From Rhynchopus euleeides (lineage: Eukaryota > Euglenozoa > Diplonemea > Diplonemida > Diplonemidae), in NCBI GenBank assembly GCA_963210315.1, contig OY723262.1, positions 1,736,001 to 1,800,000 of the forward strand: a stretch of 64,000 nt of DNA, read 5' to 3'. The translations under genes and the position numbers were made by a program. The stretch's first letter is position 1, and each line of letters starts with the position of its first letter. Positions 24,501 through 35,412 of the stretch are shown piece by piece. A model generated the notes under the pieces. The model ran no database searches, was not told the DNA's origin, and saw only the letters and a program-made list of their open reading frames with translations.

Positions 24501-27500
24501 CAGACCACGACGTCGAGGCGGCGCAGCTGCTGGAGGCTGTCGCCGCATGGCTGGTCCACCCCTCCTCGGCAGGCAGCTCCCTACGCGCCCAGGCGGAGGG
24601 CCTGGTGGTGCAGGGTGCTGGGGCCCCGCTGGCGGAGCTGCGGAAGCTCGCCGCTTTGGTGAAGGTGTCGGAGCAGTACAGCGGGAAGCCGGATGAGCTG
24701 GAGGCCACGCTGAGCCACGCAGACTCCTGGAAGGGTGTCGCCGCGGAGCTGGTGGAAACGCAGGGCGAGATCCAGACGGAGCTGGCGCGGGAGAGGGCCA
24801 GCAAGGCCATCGAGGGGCAGCAGAGCATCGACGCTGTGCGGGCCTCGCTGCGCGCGGTGCTGGATACCGCCACCCTGACGGAGAGGCAGCGGGCGGAGCT
24901 GGAGGCTTTGGTGGACGACACACACGACGCGGATGTGTCGCCGCAGCAGCTGCTGCACAATCTCAGCGTGGCGGCGCAGGCGGTCTCCCTGGAGACCCGC
25001 TCGGGCGCAATGCCTGGCACCACGCCCGACACGTGGAAGGCTGTGTCGGAGCGGCTGATGGAGGAGAAGCGGGAGCTCGCAGCGGAGGTCGATGCGATGA
25101 AGGCGCAGCTGCCCCGCGGAGGTGCACCGAGCCATCCCGAGTCTGACACGGGCCTGACGGAGATCGCCGGGCTGCTGGAGGAGAAGCATGAGTTGGAGCG
25201 GAGGGTAGAGGAGCTGGCGGCGGCGCGCGACGCGGGTTCCGGCGGGGCTGCCGACGGGGCGCACTGGCAGAGCCTCGCGCTGCGCCTGCGCAGCGAGAAG
25301 GCGGAGCTCGAGGAGAAGCTCGCAGCCGTGTCGACGGTGGACGAGACGGGCCGCAAGAGGGAGGAGCTGCGCCTCCTGCTGAAGCGCGTCGTCGAATCGC
25401 CTGCCGCACGCTCCCTCCCGCCCGACGAGCGCAGCCGCCTGGAATCCCTCGCGAGGGACGGCAGCGACATCGTGACGCTGTCGGAGGCTGTCGCTGCCCT
25501 GGGGGGGCACCCAGAGATGCTCAATGCGCTGCCCGCCGACGTGCAGAAGGCTGTCAAGGGGGCTGCCCTCGACAGCGCGTCCCCCCTCCGCTGCAAGCAG
25601 CGCGTCGGGGAGCTGGAGGGCTCGCTGCACCAGCTGCTGGGGGCTATCGGGCAGCTGGAGACGGAGATCGACAAAGACAACACCTACAACACGGCTGTCG
25701 ATATACAGGATGCCCTCGCGGAGGCCGCGCAGTGCAGCTCCCTGCCTGTGGCGCTGCAGCGGCGCCTGCAGGAGCTGGCTGCCATGCCGATCAGCCACGA
25801 CGAGGCTGAGGCTGCGGTGCAGCTGGATACCCTGAAGGAGATGGCGCGCCGCCTCGGCAGCAACTCCGCGCTGCCGCAGCGCCTGCGGGACAGCCTCGCC
25901 TTCCTGGGGGACAACGCCGGGTCGGAGCTGCAGATGCAGGTGGCGAGCCTGAAGCATGCCCTGGTGGCGGCTGCAGACGCCTCCTCCAAAGAGGCCTACC
26001 CCAATGCGAGCGAGCCGGCTGCCGTGGCTGCGCTGCATGCTGTGCTGGCCAGCGGGGAGGAGCTTCCCGAGGCGCTCCGCAAGCAGATTGCCGATGCGCT
26101 GTCGGGTGCTGCTGTGGTGGAGGGGCCTGTGGCTGCGAAGGCTGGGCGTGTAGAGGAGCCGGTGTTCTCCGATAAGGACAGCGTGGCGGAGCTGGAGGCG
26201 ATCCTGCGTGAGAAGGAGCGTGTCATCAGCGCCCTGGAGCTGGAGCTGGAGGGTGTGTCGACGACCTCCCCTGCCAGGCAGGGAGGTGCGCACCAGCGTG
26301 CTGCGGCGCTGAGGGATGCGATCGCGCATGCGCTGGAGCAGGGGCATGATGTGCCGCCGGGGATCCGGTCGCAGGTGCGCTCGCTGCTGACGAAGAACCT
26401 GGGTGCCATGTCGCCTGAGGAGCTGCACGCCTGCCTGGGGTCGCTGCGTGCGGTGGGGGACGCGCTGCTGGGGTGCGGCTCCCTGCCGCAGGGCGTTGCG
26501 GCGGGGCTGCGTGAGGCCATGCGGCACCCGCCTCCTCCCACACCGCCCCCGCCTGCACTCGAGAGGCCTGTGTCTGTGCCGTCTGTGCCTGCGCCGCCTG
26601 CAGCCGTGGTGCAGAAGTCAGACACCGACACCAAGTCCATGTCGCTGCACACACAGGACAGCGACATCAGCTTCGTCGAGAAGCTCGGGGGCAGGGTGCA
26701 GCTCCTGGAGAATGGGGTCAAGGCGGTGCTGGACTCGACTGTGGCTGCGAGCATCAACCCCTCGCTGCACTACCAGCTTGCGTCTCTCGTCAACCGCCCC
26801 ACAGACAGGCCGCCTGCGGCGGACCTGGGCACCGGGGCAACGGAGGACGAGGTTGTCGCCCTCAAGCTGCGCATCGCAGAGATGGACGCCAGGGCGCATG
26901 TCCTGGAGGGGCACGCGGAACGCTCCCGCGCTGTGCTGGCGCGCATGAAGGAGGTGGCGAAGATCCCCGGCATGCCTGAGGAGAGCAGGCGCCTCATCAA
27001 CGCCGCCATCGCAAGCGACGCCGCCATGCTCGCAGCGAGCAGCGCGCTGGCGGAGGACCGCGCAGCGGAGCGCAGCAAGGTGACGGACCTCGAGTCGCAG
27101 GTCGCCGAGCTCAACGACGCCCTCGCCTCCGTGATGAACTGCCCTGCTGCGGACCAGCTGCCGGAGGGCCTGCGCCGCCGCGTCATGATGCTCGGCAAGG
27201 GGAAGGGCGCTGCCACCCCCATCACCGACCACGTCAAAGACCTGCAGGACACCATGACAGCTGTGGCCGCAGCCCCTGCCGCAGACATGTTCCCCGAGTG
27301 GCTGCTCCGGCGCCTCGAGCGGCTGATCCAAGACACGAGCGCCGAGCGCACCGACGTGCTGCTGCGCACCCTGGAGCGCCTCGAGAGCAAGGTGCAGCAT
27401 CTGGAGGGCAGCGGCGGGCGTGTCGACAACCTGCTGGGCACGCTGCAGGGCATCCGCACCGCCCCCGCCCCGCTGCCGGAGGAGGCGCGCCACGCCGTGG

Positions 27501-30500
27501 ACTCGCTGCTGGCGGCAGACGTGGCGGCAGCGCAGCGCCTGCTGCGCGAGACGGAGGCCTCGAGGGGCGCGTCGCTCAGCGCCTCCCCCGGGGAGGCGGG
27601 CGCTGCCGCTCTCACGGCCCTGCTGCGCGTCATCGAGTCGAAGTTCCACAGCTCCGAGGGCAGCGCCGTGCAGCTGGCAGAGGCATCCACCGCAGCGTCC
27701 GGCCTGTGCAACTCGCCAGGCGTCGTGGGGCTGACGATGAACGCTGTCGCATCTCTGACGCATGACGCCCTCTCGAGCATGCGCACGCGGGCCGGGCTGC
27801 CGCATGCCCTGCAGCTGATCTCATCCGCCCTGCGGCTGGCGGAGGGTGCCGCGTCTGTTGCGGCCACAGCGAGGTCCACAGCAGCGGCGCTTTCCCTCGG
27901 GTCGCACACGGGGCAGCTGTCTGCGCATGACATGAGCACGCTGGCGAACAGGCTCTACAAGGAGTCGAAGCAGCTGCCCCCCGAGTGCAGCTCGCAGATC
28001 ATCCAGCTGACGAAGGACCTGCGGCAGGCCTCCACAGAGGACATGTCTGCTGCGGCCCTGAAGAAGCTGGCGGCGGCTGCCGCCGCCGTTGCGGGGCACG
28101 GTGAGCTGGGGGTGCGTGTGGCCAGTGTCCCGTCGGTGCTGCCGGAGTTTGAGATGGCGTCGGAGCTGCGGCGGAGGGCGATCGACCTGCGGGCGGCGGG
28201 TGCCCCGCCCGCCGGGACAGCCGCCCTGGACCTGGTGGTGAAGATGCTGGAGACGGGCGATGCGTCCGTCATGTGGCAGGCGCTGCCGGCGGCGGCGGTG
28301 GCGGCAGTGCCGGTGGCTGCGGCCCCCGCCACGGCGGCGGGCACGCCCGCCGCCCGCCCCGCCGCCCCGCCGCTGGTGGGGGGCAGTGCCTACCTGGCAT
28401 CCGCCCCTGCGCCTGCTGCCCCGCCCACCCCGCCGCAGGCGGCAGACACTCTCTACCACATGCAGGGTGCGGTGCTGAGCACGGCAGCTAGCGACGCACC
28501 CTCCCCCTCCCTCCACGGGTTCCCGGGCCCCGCCGCCGCCGTGCCGCCGGAGCCACCCCGTGGGCTGGAGCTGTTCGGCATCTCGTCGTCTGTGACGCAT
28601 GCACAGGCACAGGCAGCGCAGGGTGCCTGGGCAGGGCTGGACCCCTCTGTGGCGAAGGCTGTGCGCGAGTCCCTCAAGAAGGAGGCGGGGCTGCCGGAGG
28701 ATGCGCGCAGCCAGCTGGCAGAGTCTGTCGGCGCCTCCGAGGGGCGTGTGGGGCCGATCGCCGACACGGTGCAGTCGCTGCTGCAGCGCGACGACCTGAA
28801 GCCCGCAGCACGCACGCTGCTGGAGGATGTTGCTAATGAGGCAGATGCGAAGGCCAGCCAGCTCGCCGCTGGCATCGCAGCCCTGCTGAGGGGACGCATC
28901 GTCGAAAGCCGGCCTGCTGAATGCCTGCTGCAGGGGATGCAGAAGGCAGACCAGCAGCTGCGCGAGCTCCTCGCTATTGTGCAACGCTGCTCACATGACG
29001 CATGCGTCCCGCCCGACGTGCAGAGAATCCTCAGCGACGCAGCGGCAGACACGGAGGGCACGCTTGTCACGGCAGCACGCATCGCAATGCGCGACGGCAG
29101 CCTTGCAGAGCAGACGCGTCGTGTCCTGAAGGCTTCGCTGCGCTCCGGCAACGGCATCGATGTGGCGATCGACGCCGCCCTCTCCTGCTCAGGCCTGGCG
29201 CGTGGGACGGTGCGTGCCCTGCGGGAGACCCTTGCGGCACACCGGTCGCCGCTTCCCAACGCGGCGCTCCTGCTGCCCTTCGTCCACATCTCCATACCGC
29301 ATGCCGCGCGCAGGGCGGCACGCATGTGCCAGCAGCCCAGCTCCACGATGCTGGACACAGCGCTCGACATGGCACGCGACAGGGCAGCCACCATGGAGCG
29401 GGCCATCAACGAGGCACTGCAGATGGTCGGCACCTCCGATGCGGCACGCGAGCACCTGCTGCACCTCGTCTCGCCCGACGTCGAGGATGACGACGGGGAT
29501 GGGTTCGAGCCAACCAACGCAGGGGACCTCGCACAGCCCAGCATCCGCGAAGGCGTCATGTCGGTGCTGGGCTCCACAGGGCCCAGCGACATGTCGCAGG
29601 TGCTGCGGAAGCGCCTCGAGGAGATGGTTGGGGTGCGCACACCGCAGGCGCGGGAGCTGCCCGGCGCGAGCAAAGGCAGGACGCAGGTGGTGGTGCTGGA
29701 GCCCCCTGGGGAGGGGGAGTGGCTCGACTGCGTCGTGGAGGCGCCGCTCGCCAACGGGGGCTACCGTGTCCGCGTTGCGCCGCTGCCGACCTCTCACCCC
29801 GGCACGCGCTTCGGCGGCAAGAAGCTCGCCGTGTCGCAGGAGCACCTGCGTGTGGTGTTCGACTCGCTCGACAAGCCAGCCCTGGGGGCCAAGGTGCAGC
29901 GCAACCCCAAGGTGTGGAAGTGGGGCGAGCAGGACGGCGGCCCCGGCAGCACCGGCACAGTCGTGGAGAACGACGAGGAGGAGTGGGTGGCGGTGCTGTG
30001 GGACCTCACAGCCCGGAGGTCGCGCTACCGCTGGGGCTTCGACAACGCCTACGATGTGCTGGAGATCGACGCACACCCACTCACCGTCGGGGCGCGTGTC
30101 TGCGTCTCGGGCGGTGCGAAGCAGGGCACCGTGCAGTCCAAGGAGCCTGGCTTTGTTGTTGTCCGCTGGGACAACGGCACGGTGCACCGCCACAGGTGGG
30201 GCAGCGAGGGTGAATTCGACATCTCCCTCCTGGACCCAGCCTGCCCCGACGGCGATGCACTGCGCGCCCTGCTGCGCGGTGTCCTGCGGGGTCCTGAGGC
30301 CGATACGCTGTCTGAGATCGCACGGCTGCGCCTGGAGGCGCTGCTGGGCCCCGGCTCGCCGCACGGCAAGGTGACGCGCGACCTGCAGACCATGCTGACC
30401 GACCTCCATGTCCTCACCCCGCCTGCACCCCCACTGGAGCAGCCGCCGCTGCCGACGGCACTGCCAGCCGCACCCGCTGCCTCGAGCGGGACACACGCCC

Positions 30501-32636
30501 ACACGTGGTGCACCGAGGCGCTGGGGCTGCTGCGCGACATCTCCGATGGGACCGTCGTGGCACGCGGGCACCACTGGGTGCTCCTCACGCCAGACCTTTC
30601 CCAGAAGCTGAAGACCTTCATTGCCCGGCCCCTCCCTGCGGGTGACTCTCTGGCACAGGCGGAGTCGCTGCCTGCCGCCATGAAGCTGCTGCTGTCGCAA
30701 GCCACAGGCGACAGCGTCCTGCAGGCGCTCCGCGAGGTTCTGGACACACGCGACACCCACCTGGCACAGCAGATCCGCGGGCTGGGCACACGCATGCCTG
30801 TGCATCATGTGGATGACGGTGCCATGCACGCCCTGATTGCGACGGAGGCGGCCTCTGTGCAGGCTGTGCCGGAGACGCGCTCTGTCGGGGTGTCTGCTGA
30901 CCTCTCAGACTCGCTCGCGCGGCGCCTCGAGACAGAGCGCGTCAAGGTGAAGGAGCTCCAGGCCGAGCTGGCCTCATCTTCCTCCAGCGTGCACCGCAGC
31001 CGCTCTGGGGGGCGCACCGCGAAGGTCGTGAGCCCCACCCGCACCACGTCGCCGCAGCGGGCTGAGTCCGATGCAGGCGAACCTGAGGTATGTTCTGTGC
31101 TGTGCTGCGGCCGTCTCACCCTCTGCACGCAGGTGGCCAAGGCGCTGAAGGAGCTGACGCTGATGACGTCTCACTCCGATGACCGTAGGCGTGGTCGCAC
31201 TGTGGTATGCCCTGCCCTGCCCTGCCTGTGCTGCAACCCCGTGCCTCCACAGAACGACGCGTGGGTCGACCAGGTTGTGGAGGAGACGCTTGCAGACCCC
31301 TCCGTCAAGGGGATCCTGCCGCACAACTTCGGGCGGGATGAAATGGGCAGCGTGCGGTTCGGCACCCGCAAGATCGATCTGGTCGCGATCAACGAGTTTG
31401 CATCTGTGCGCATCGGTGGCGGCTACATGCTGTTCAGCGACTTCGTCAAGAGGTATGCACGCACAGAAGCATGGTGCCTTCCAGAGAGCCCTCCTCACAT
31501 ACGGGCCTGCCCCTGCATTGTGCCGCGGGGTGCTGCCGCTTGACGCCACACAATATACGAGACATATCCACACCCACACCCACGCAGGTTCGCCGACACG
31601 GAACGCAGGAAGCTGGTGATCAACAAGGAGCCCTCTGCAGACCCTGTGGCCCTGGTGCGCAGCGGTCGCGACATGCTGTTCGTCGACCAGGCGGAGGAGG
31701 GCGACCCGCAGCGTGTCCTGAGCAGGGCCACAGGCCCTGCTGGGGGGGCCCGCCCCGAGTCGCCGCGCCGCGTGCGCCGCGCGAGGGAGGACATCACGCT
31801 GGAGACGGAGCGCCCTGAATGGACCGGCATCAACGACAGGCGCAGGCGCCCCGCCACATCGGGACCCCTGCCGGAGCGCCTCTCCGAACGCTCCCGCTCG
31901 GGGTCACGCGCGAACACCCCTGCGAGGGCGAGGAGCCCGTCTTGGGACAGCGTCGGGCGCCGCTTCTTGGAGACGGTGCCTGCCGCCGACACCCCCATGC
32001 AGTGGGCTGGGAAGGCGGCGCCCATGCCGCCTGCAGCCGCTGCGCCGCCCCCGCCCCTGCTGTCATCCGCAGTGCTGGAGGAGGAGGAGCTGTCGGACGA
32101 CACCGCACCCGCACCCCCCATCGTGCCCCGCCGCTACGACACCTCCCTCGACGTGCTGGAGGCGCGGCTGCAGCACGCGCTGGACGGTGCGCGGGGGCGT
32201 TCCACCTCGCCCCACTCCGCCACATCGTCGCGCTACCTGCGCGACCCGCGCCTCCCCTCCCAGTCCCCGGCAGGGGGCGCCCCTGCACCGGTCCCCGTTG
32301 CCCCGCTGACCTCCGCCCACCTGGGGCCTATGTCGCGTGCCTTCGATGAGTCCGGGCGAAAGGGGTACCGCCTCGCAACCCATCCGGTATGCATGCAGTG
32401 GCGTGGTGTATTGTAGCGCAGGGTGGGGTGGGGTGGGGTGTGGTGGGGTGGTTGTCGCCTCTGTGGCACTGCAGTGGCCGTCACCATGCATCCCCCCATG
32501 GCAGGTTCACGATGATGCACCGTCGAGTGTCGTGGATTACGACACGTATATGCAGGCGCATGTCACGCCGTCGCGGTCGAGGGATGGGCGCAAGATGAGC
32601 CGCCCGCCTCCACACCCGGGCATGTCGATGATGTGA
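15590..32636 (+). CDS. Giant PH / coiled-coil / helical-repeat / MIB-HERC2-like / GAS2-like scaffold protein
   Basis: Five exons: 15590-31087, 31133-31204, 31253-31452, 31588-32386 and 32505-32636, all introns GTATG...AG, giving about 5566 residues. The ATG at 15590 is the first in frame and follows a CTGCAG acceptor by some 35 bases. Residues 7-124 form a PH-like domain (GWVWRYSVVGKSDWKEKHWR start, Trp near the C-terminal helix), then an acidic Ser/Asp stretch. About 380-1300 is coiled coil. About 920-4700 carries a recurrent WKEVSRRLLxEKxxLQ motif and many degenerate helical repeats with an LP...R..L..L core. Residues 4768-4826 match the MIB/HERC2 module (KWGEQDGGPGSTGTVV), with a second related unit at 4833-4883. 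Residues about 5193-5275 match a GAS2/GAR domain (VRIGGGYMLFSDFVKRF). The Arg/Ser/Pro-rich tail is disordered. It is probably a membrane-to-microtubule scaffold. Confidence 0.85.
21271..21863 (+). repeat. Near-identical tandem duplication inside the giant gene
   Basis: The 230-base blocks 21271-21500 and 21634-21863 differ at only two positions that I can see (C/T at the 7th base and A/C inside a Ser codon run) and are 363 bases (121 codons) apart. Each encodes one helical repeat plus the following linker before a WKEVSRRLL motif. Neighbouring repeats are far more diverged, so this pair reflects a recent in-frame duplication or gene conversion. Confidence 0.85.
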
Positions 32637-34270
32637 GGTGGGGGGTCGCTCTGCTGGCCCTGCTGGTCGTGCGGTTCGGCACCGCAGCGCCCCACCTCAC
32701 CCGGCTGTGCGCCAACCCGCACAGGCCACTTTCCCATATGTTCGACAACCGGAATGTTATTGAAGAAATTTTTCATCGCCGCTGGTGACCCTGAAGTGCT
32801 GGAAACACCGTACGAACATGTCAGAGGCACCAACCGTCCTTTCCCTGGGGTTCCCTGATCCCGCCATACCCACCTCCCTCCCCCTCGTGCGCGCAAACAA
32901 CGCTCGAACTGTTTTTTTTCCTGTCTGTTCGTGCAAACGAAGAATGCAAACCCCCAAGGCCCCTTTTTTTAGTGTGTCTCAACTGTCCACGCGCCGCCCA
33001 CTCTCCTGCGGATCTGGGGGACCAGCGCCACGCAGTGGGAGGAGTGCTGCCGTGCTGCCCCCCCCCCCCACCCACCCCCCCACCCCCCCCCACACCATCC
33101 AGGCGTCCTGCGCCCAACCCAACCCGCCCCCCGCCCCCTCCTGCTCTCTACTTCAGTGTCTCATCGTTTGCTATTGTCATCACATATCGCTCCCTCCCCC
33201 ACCGCCACCCCATGCCACTGCTCGTCGTCTTTTCCTGGGGGGTGCTCCTTCTGCCCCATCCCTGCGGTCGCGTGGTGGTGAAAAATTGATTGAATGTTTG
33301 CGGGCGCATGCCTTTGTTACTCCCCTGATGATAGGGGGCTGACACTTCGTTTGGGCCGCGACCGATTCCGCCCCGATTGCTGCACGGATGTGCCGGGCAT
33401 CCTCCGTCTGGCTTTGTCTTGCCTGATCCTAGAGTCATCTATAGTCGTTATGCCGTTAGTTGCTGTGTAGAGCCGTGAATGCGTCAGGACCGAACACAAT
33501 TCTGAACGCTCCGAACATGAGAGGGGTGATCCACGGGGGGTTTACATCTTTCCGAAATTGAGAAACAGGCTGAGAATATTTTTTGTGCGTGTGAGTCCTG
33601 AGTGAGCACTGTCTGACAGCTCGGGGGGCGAAAAAGGGGGGTGGGTGAAGGGGTGGGCGGGGAGTAGGATAGGTGTGTCTGATACCCTGTAAAACACCAG
33701 GGGCGTATTATCGTTGGAGGAGTGAAAGAGAGCATGTACACCTGTACCCCCAATGTGTAGTATCTAGAACATATGTGTAGGTGTTGTTGTGAGAACCGTC
33801 CAGAGGTTCAAGGGCCTGTGGGGCTCTTCGCTCAATTCATAGCGTGGGTGGATGCGGGTGAGGGTGGACGTGAACTGGATCATGCCATAGAGCACACGGG
33901 TCAGCGTGTGGATGTTGATGTCGCTCAGGCAAGCCAACGAGGCTCCCAGGAAGAGAGAGACGGGGGGGGGGGGGGTGGGTGGTGGCGTTATTGATGAGTG
34001 TCGGGGCTACGGCCCTGGCGCCAAATCAAAATGCAAGGCACATCACGGCAGAACGAACGCAGCTCCGGCTGGAGTCGGGAAGTGGTGCGGGCCAGTCAGC
34101 CGTGTGCTGCTGCCCACTGAATAGAGCCATCTCAGAGGCAAGCATGAGGATCAGCGGTCTTGCTGGAGTTGTGTTCTGCCCCTACCCCACGGCATTGTGA
34201 TTCCCTCGTGCGTAGTGCTCTTTGGGATGTCTGCACGGCCATGTACACTGCAACGCCACCATCAACATAG
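32637..34270. other. Gene-free interval with poly-C and poly-G tracts
   Basis: About 1.6 kb after the giant gene. I see no supported gene on either strand. A long run of C interrupted by ACC is at 33058-33092 and a G run at 33963-33977. The CATCAACATAG at its right end is the probable splice acceptor for the secreted-protein gene. Confidence 0.45.
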
Positions 34271-34287
34271 GATACCATTGTCGAATT

Positions 34288-35412
34288 ATGTCGGCGGCAC
34301 GTTGGAGCGTGGGGTTGTGTCTGGTGGCAGCGCTGCACACTGCGACTGCTGCGTATCACTGCAGTGGGCCTGCCGACTGCAACTACAACGGGGAGTGCAG
34401 CGCCAAGCGGTGCACATGCTACAAGTCGTGGCAGGGCGATGCCTGTGACATGCTGAAGCTGGTGCCGACGAAGAAGGGCCTCGGGTACCAGGAGGTCATG
34501 GACGGGCAGAACGTGACGTCGTGGGGTGGCAGTGTGGTGCTCGGTGACGACGGGATGTACCACATGTACCAGGCAGAGATTTCAGACTTCTGCGGGATGA
34601 ACGTGTGGCTTTCCAACAGCCTTGTGTCGCACTCGACATCGCCTGACCCGCTCAACGTGCCCTTCAAGCGCCAGAGCCAGGTGTTTGATGTGTTCTCGCA
34701 CGAGCCGATTGCGGCACGTGCACCGACAGGCGAGTACGTGGTGTACTTCACGGCAGTGCTGCCCCCCAACCCGCTGCCCGTGATGGGGGGGCAGATGTGC
34801 AAGGGATGCAAGAACGGCAGGTCGGTGGCAGCGTGTGGGACGGACAGTAACCGGAATGCCAGTGTGAACCTGCCGACGTACATGGTGTACAGCCAGAACC
34901 CTGACGGCCCGTGGTCGGAGCCGCAGATGATCCCGACAACGGATGTGTTTGCCGACTCCAACTTCGCCCCACTGATCAAGCCCGATGGGAGCCTCATCGC
35001 GCTCACCCGTGGGCAGGTGTTCACCTCACCGGACTGGCGCAACGTGTCGCTGTACAAGGCGTCGGGGACGTGGACTGACGAGGGGGAGGACCCGTTCATC
35101 TGGGAGGACAGCCGTGGTGTGTACCACGGCATCGTTCACATGGGGCCACGCCAAGCGACATTCGGCATGCACTACTTCAGTGTCGACGGGCTCAGCTGGA
35201 CAGCGTCGCCGAACCAGGGCCACGCATACCCCAACACCGTCACCTTCACAGACGGGACGACCCTCGCACTGCAGTGCAGGGAGCGCCCGCACATTGTGCT
35301 GGATGGGGACCGCAACCCCATTGCGCTGACGAACGGCGCATCGCCCGTGGCATGCCACGACGCGGGGAGCAACGACCACAGCTTCACAATGCTGCAGGCC
35401 ATCGAGCTGTGA
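34288..35412 (+). CDS. Secreted EGF-like plus five-bladed beta-propeller glycosidase-like protein
   Basis: A 374-residue protein from ATG 34288, which lies 17 bases after a CAACATAG acceptor-like site. Residues 1-22 look like a cleavable signal peptide (Arg, then a hydrophobic run VGLCLVAALHTATA). Residues 23-57 form a small EGF-like module with the spacing of six cysteines ending CTCYKSWQGDACD. The remaining 310 residues resemble the GH43/GH32-clan five-bladed propeller: blade-like segments GGSVVLGDDGMYHMYQAEIS, a TGEYVVYFT strand, DPFIWEDSRGVYHGIVHM and a C-terminal RPHIVLDGDRNP. The fold class is inferred from this repeated strand pattern. I cannot pick the catalytic acids with confidence, so activity on a polysaccharide is plausible, not shown. 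It should enter the secretory pathway. Confidence 0.7.
   Translation: MSAARWSVGLCLVAALHTATAAYHCSGPADCNYNGECSAKRCTCYKSWQGDACDMLKLVPTKKGLGYQEVMDGQNVTSWGGSVVLGDDGMYHMYQAEISDFCGMNVWLSNSLVSHSTSPDPLNVPFKRQSQVFDVFSHEPIAARAPTGEYVVYFTAVLPPNPLPVMGGQMCKGCKNGRSVAACGTDSNRNASVNLPTYMVYSQNPDGPWSEPQMIPTTDVFADSNFAPLIKPDGSLIALTRGQVFTSPDWRNVSLYKASGTWTDEGEDPFIWEDSRGVYHGIVHMGPRQATFGMHYFSVDGLSWTASPNQGHAYPNTVTFTDGTTLALQCRERPHIVLDGDRNPIALTNGASPVACHDAGSNDHSFTMLQAIEL

Noticed and set aside
15838..26757. Long Ser/Arg-rich or Leu-rich open frames on the minus strand opposite the giant gene (up to 942 codons)
   Set aside because: They are antisense shadows caused by GC-rich codon bias: composition is extreme, no domain appears, and the + strand frame has clear domains and splice sites.
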